Origin: VXYK01 sp965221585
Lineage (GTDB): Bacteria; Actinomycetota; Acidimicrobiia; Acidimicrobiales; Aldehydirespiratoraceae
Length of the DNA: 64,000 nt
Assembly: GCA_965221585.1 (NCBI GenBank)
Contig: OZ244898.1
Location: 1,240,001-1,304,000 of the forward strand
Reading direction: 5' to 3'
Shown: piece after piece, positions 62,825 through 64,000 of the stretch
How positions within the stretch are numbered: position 1 is the stretch's first letter
Layout of the letters: each line of letters starts with the position of its first letter
Position numbers and translations under genes: made by a program
The notes under the pieces: model-generated
Seen by the model: only the letters and a program-made list of their open reading frames with translations
The model's database searches: none
What the model was told of the DNA's origin: nothing

Positions 62825-63306
62825 CTGGCTTGAACGGAATCTGAACAGGCCAGAGCGATCACCGCGGCGGCTCTGGCCTCTGATGCGGCGAGGATCCAGC
62901 CATCGACGGTGATGGTGTCGCTCTGTTCGAAATCGGCTCTGACTCGTGCCGCGGCACGTTGGAGCGGATCGCTGTCGGGATCGGCCGTCGGCAGTCGGGC
63001 CAGGAGTTCAGCGATGTCGTCCTCGCCGGTGACCTCAACGACTCGCTGACCGAGGGTGATTATCCGCGGGTCCACCTCACCGATCCCGCTCACGGTGATG
63101 GGCTCGGTAGTCGTGGTTGTCGTAGCGATTGTCGTGCTGGTTGTCGTGGCGTCGGCGCTGCCGCTCAGCGGAGAGGTTGACTCCGGGCCCCGGTCGGCGC
63201 GGTCGAGCCAGCCGACGCCGGCACCGATGACCAGGGCGAGCGCGCCTCCGCTTCCGAGTCTCAGGACTTGACGGCGTGAGAAGTCGGGACCATCGGCGTT
63301 GTCCAT
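62818..63306 (-). CDS. Tat-signal protein, probable small subunit of the GMC enzyme
   Basis: A 162-residue secreted protein. The N-terminus has SRRQVLRLGSGGALALVIGAGVG, a twin-arginine signal. A Ser/Thr-rich linker (ATTTSTTIATTTTTT) leads to a compact domain of about 90 residues, ITLGQRVVEVTGEDDIAELLARL and a Cys at each end of the last helix (ALACSDSVQARC). This position and layout recall the subunit 3 of gluconate 2-dehydrogenase. It overlaps the GMC gene by ATGCTGA. Confidence 0.75.
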   Translation of the reverse strand: MDNADGPDFSRRQVLRLGSGGALALVIGAGVGWLDRADRGPESTSPLSGSADATTTSTTIATTTTTTEPITVSGIGEVDPRIITLGQRVVEVTGEDDIAELLARLPTADPDSDPLQRAAARVRADFEQSDTITVDGWILAASEARAAAVIALACSDSVQARC

Positions 63307-63354
63307 GGTGTCAATCTAGCGAGCAGTGTCATACCCCCTGCGTAGCTTGGAGGT

Positions 63355-63630
63355 ATGGCAGAACACACTTATCTTCGATTGGTTGGCGATGAGCTCGATG
63401 CTCATTGCGGCGCAACGGTCGGCGAGCAGGCGGGGTTGACGATCGACTGCGACATGTGCGTCATGCAGCACTCAGAAGCGTGTGACGATTGCGTCGTGAG
63501 TTATCTGGTCGGTCATGTCGCCGGGACGCCGGTGGTCCTCGATTTTGAGGAACGGCGTGCGGTTGAGTTGCTCAACGATGCTGGGCTCGTTCCGTCGAGC
63601 AGGTTCGTCCCCCGCTCCGACGCCGTCTAG
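63355..63630 (+). CDS. small cysteine-rich protein
   Basis: A 91-residue protein from ATG 63355. Its central segment CDMCVMQHSEACDDCVVSYL has four cysteines arranged as two C-x2-C pairs, consistent with a metal or iron-sulphur site. The N-terminus has another Cys (HCGATVGEQ). The last 30 residues are helical. It is a conserved actinobacterial type I have seen only as hypothetical. It is followed, after 196 nt, by the queG-like gene. Confidence 0.7.
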   Translation: MAEHTYLRLVGDELDAHCGATVGEQAGLTIDCDMCVMQHSEACDDCVVSYLVGHVAGTPVVLDFEERRAVELLNDAGLVPSSRFVPRSDAV

Positions 63631-63826
63631 AGGCCGAGCGAACTGATCGCGCACAGGGTCACGTCGAACGAGGCCGTGGCCCGAGCGGCCCGCCCGCGGC
63701 CACGCGGCCCGTGAGCGAAGCGAACAAGAGCACGGGAGGCGCGAAGTGAACAAGAGCGGGAAACAACTGAGTCCGTCGCGTCGGTTGTTGTGTCTCATTT
63801 CTCATTTGTCGTGCCACCATGGACAG
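63631..63826. other. non-coding stretch before the queG-like gene
   Basis: No gene is visible. GTGGCC (63675-63680) pairs with GGCCAC, and GCGAACAAGAGC and GTGAACAAGAGC form an imperfect direct repeat further on. The 40 nt before the next gene are AT-richer and could hold its promoter. Confidence 0.4.
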
Positions 63827-64000
63827 GTGGATCTGACTGTCGCGGACCTCAAAGCCATAGGGCTCGCCGCCGGCTTGGCCGCGGTGGGTGCGACCGACGC
63901 GACCCCCTTTGAACGCACCCGCGTCGACCTCGAGCAACGCAAGGCGGAGGGGCTCAGCGCAACAATGCAGTTCACCTACCGCAACCCCTCACGCTCAACG
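63827..64000 (+). CDS. queG: QueG-like epoxyqueuosine reductase (partial, 5' part)
   Basis: The first 58 codons of a gene that leaves the window. From GTG 63827 it reads MDLTVADLKAIGLAAGLAAVGATDATPF, then ERTRVDLEQRKAEGLSATMQFTYRNPSRS. The opening KAIGLAAGLAAVGATDA and the FTYRNPxRS segment match the N-terminus of QueG-type corrinoid/iron-sulphur reductases for queuosine synthesis. The ribosome site is weak (GGACAG). Confidence 0.75.
   Translation, partial: MDLTVADLKAIGLAAGLAAVGATDATPFERTRVDLEQRKAEGLSATMQFTYRNPSRST

Overview
The window is GC-rich, densely coded chromosomal DNA from an actinobacterium. Four predicted F420- or flavin-type genes (LLM oxidoreductases at 1-339, 37304-38233 and 52105-53043, a PPOX-fold protein at 53487-53954), a RamB-like regulator beside the glyoxylate-shunt genes, a dnaG-sigma pair and a DEDDh/GIY-YIG fusion nuclease all fit Actinomycetota. 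The class Acidimicrobiia is my guess from gene style, not something I could test. There is no prophage, CRISPR array or insertion sequence.

Layout. 1-2650 (minus strand): reductive pyrimidine catabolism (LLM oxidoreductase, dihydropyrimidinase/hydantoinase, beta-ureidopropionase). 2846-4523: a VOC protein and cyclopropane fatty acid synthase. 4536-9006: isocitrate lyase and malate synthase, divergent from a RamB-type regulator whose intergenic region holds a long inverted repeat. 9615-12838: phoH-ybeY-corC-era, converging on a DinG-type helicase. 14855-21498: uppS, recO, glyS, dnaG and the primary sigma factor. 21556-21774: two tRNAs. 21866-23660: O-acetylhomocysteine sulfhydrylase followed by a peroxiredoxin whose catalytic cysteine codon is TGA, which I read as a selenoprotein. 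24376-31264: inositol-phosphatase-like gene and a general amino-acid ABC transporter (aapJ-Q-M-P), then a second aapJ copy broken by one in-frame TGA. 31290-36516: tRNA-Val and a lipoprotein/MacA-like/MacB-like efflux set.

36571-43864: mixed single genes (HAD hydrolase, LLM oxidoreductase, DUF6338 with a small proline-rich partner, CobW GTPase, an anchored zinc-ribbon protein, an acyl-CoA ligase). 43882-50926: a branched-chain-type ABC importer in which both permeases are fused in one protein and both ATPases are fused behind a complete MFS transporter domain. 51043-56208: methyltransferase, LLM oxidoreductase, cold-shock protein, PPOX protein, dehydrogenase, CdsZ-like zinc-ribbon protein. 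56246-56623: RNase P RNA on the minus strand. 56669-64000: an RfbH/ColD-like sugar enzyme with His at the PLP-lysine position, trpD, a DEDDh-GIY-YIG nuclease with a LexA-like site over its start, a GMC oxidoreductase with a Tat-type partner, and the start of a QueG-like gene.

The strongest candidates for something unusual are the selenocysteine peroxiredoxin with a SECIS-like hairpin just after the UGA, the MFS-ABC-ABC fusion, the operator pairs upstream of the glyoxylate genes and the nuclease, and the in-frame TGA in the second aapJ.
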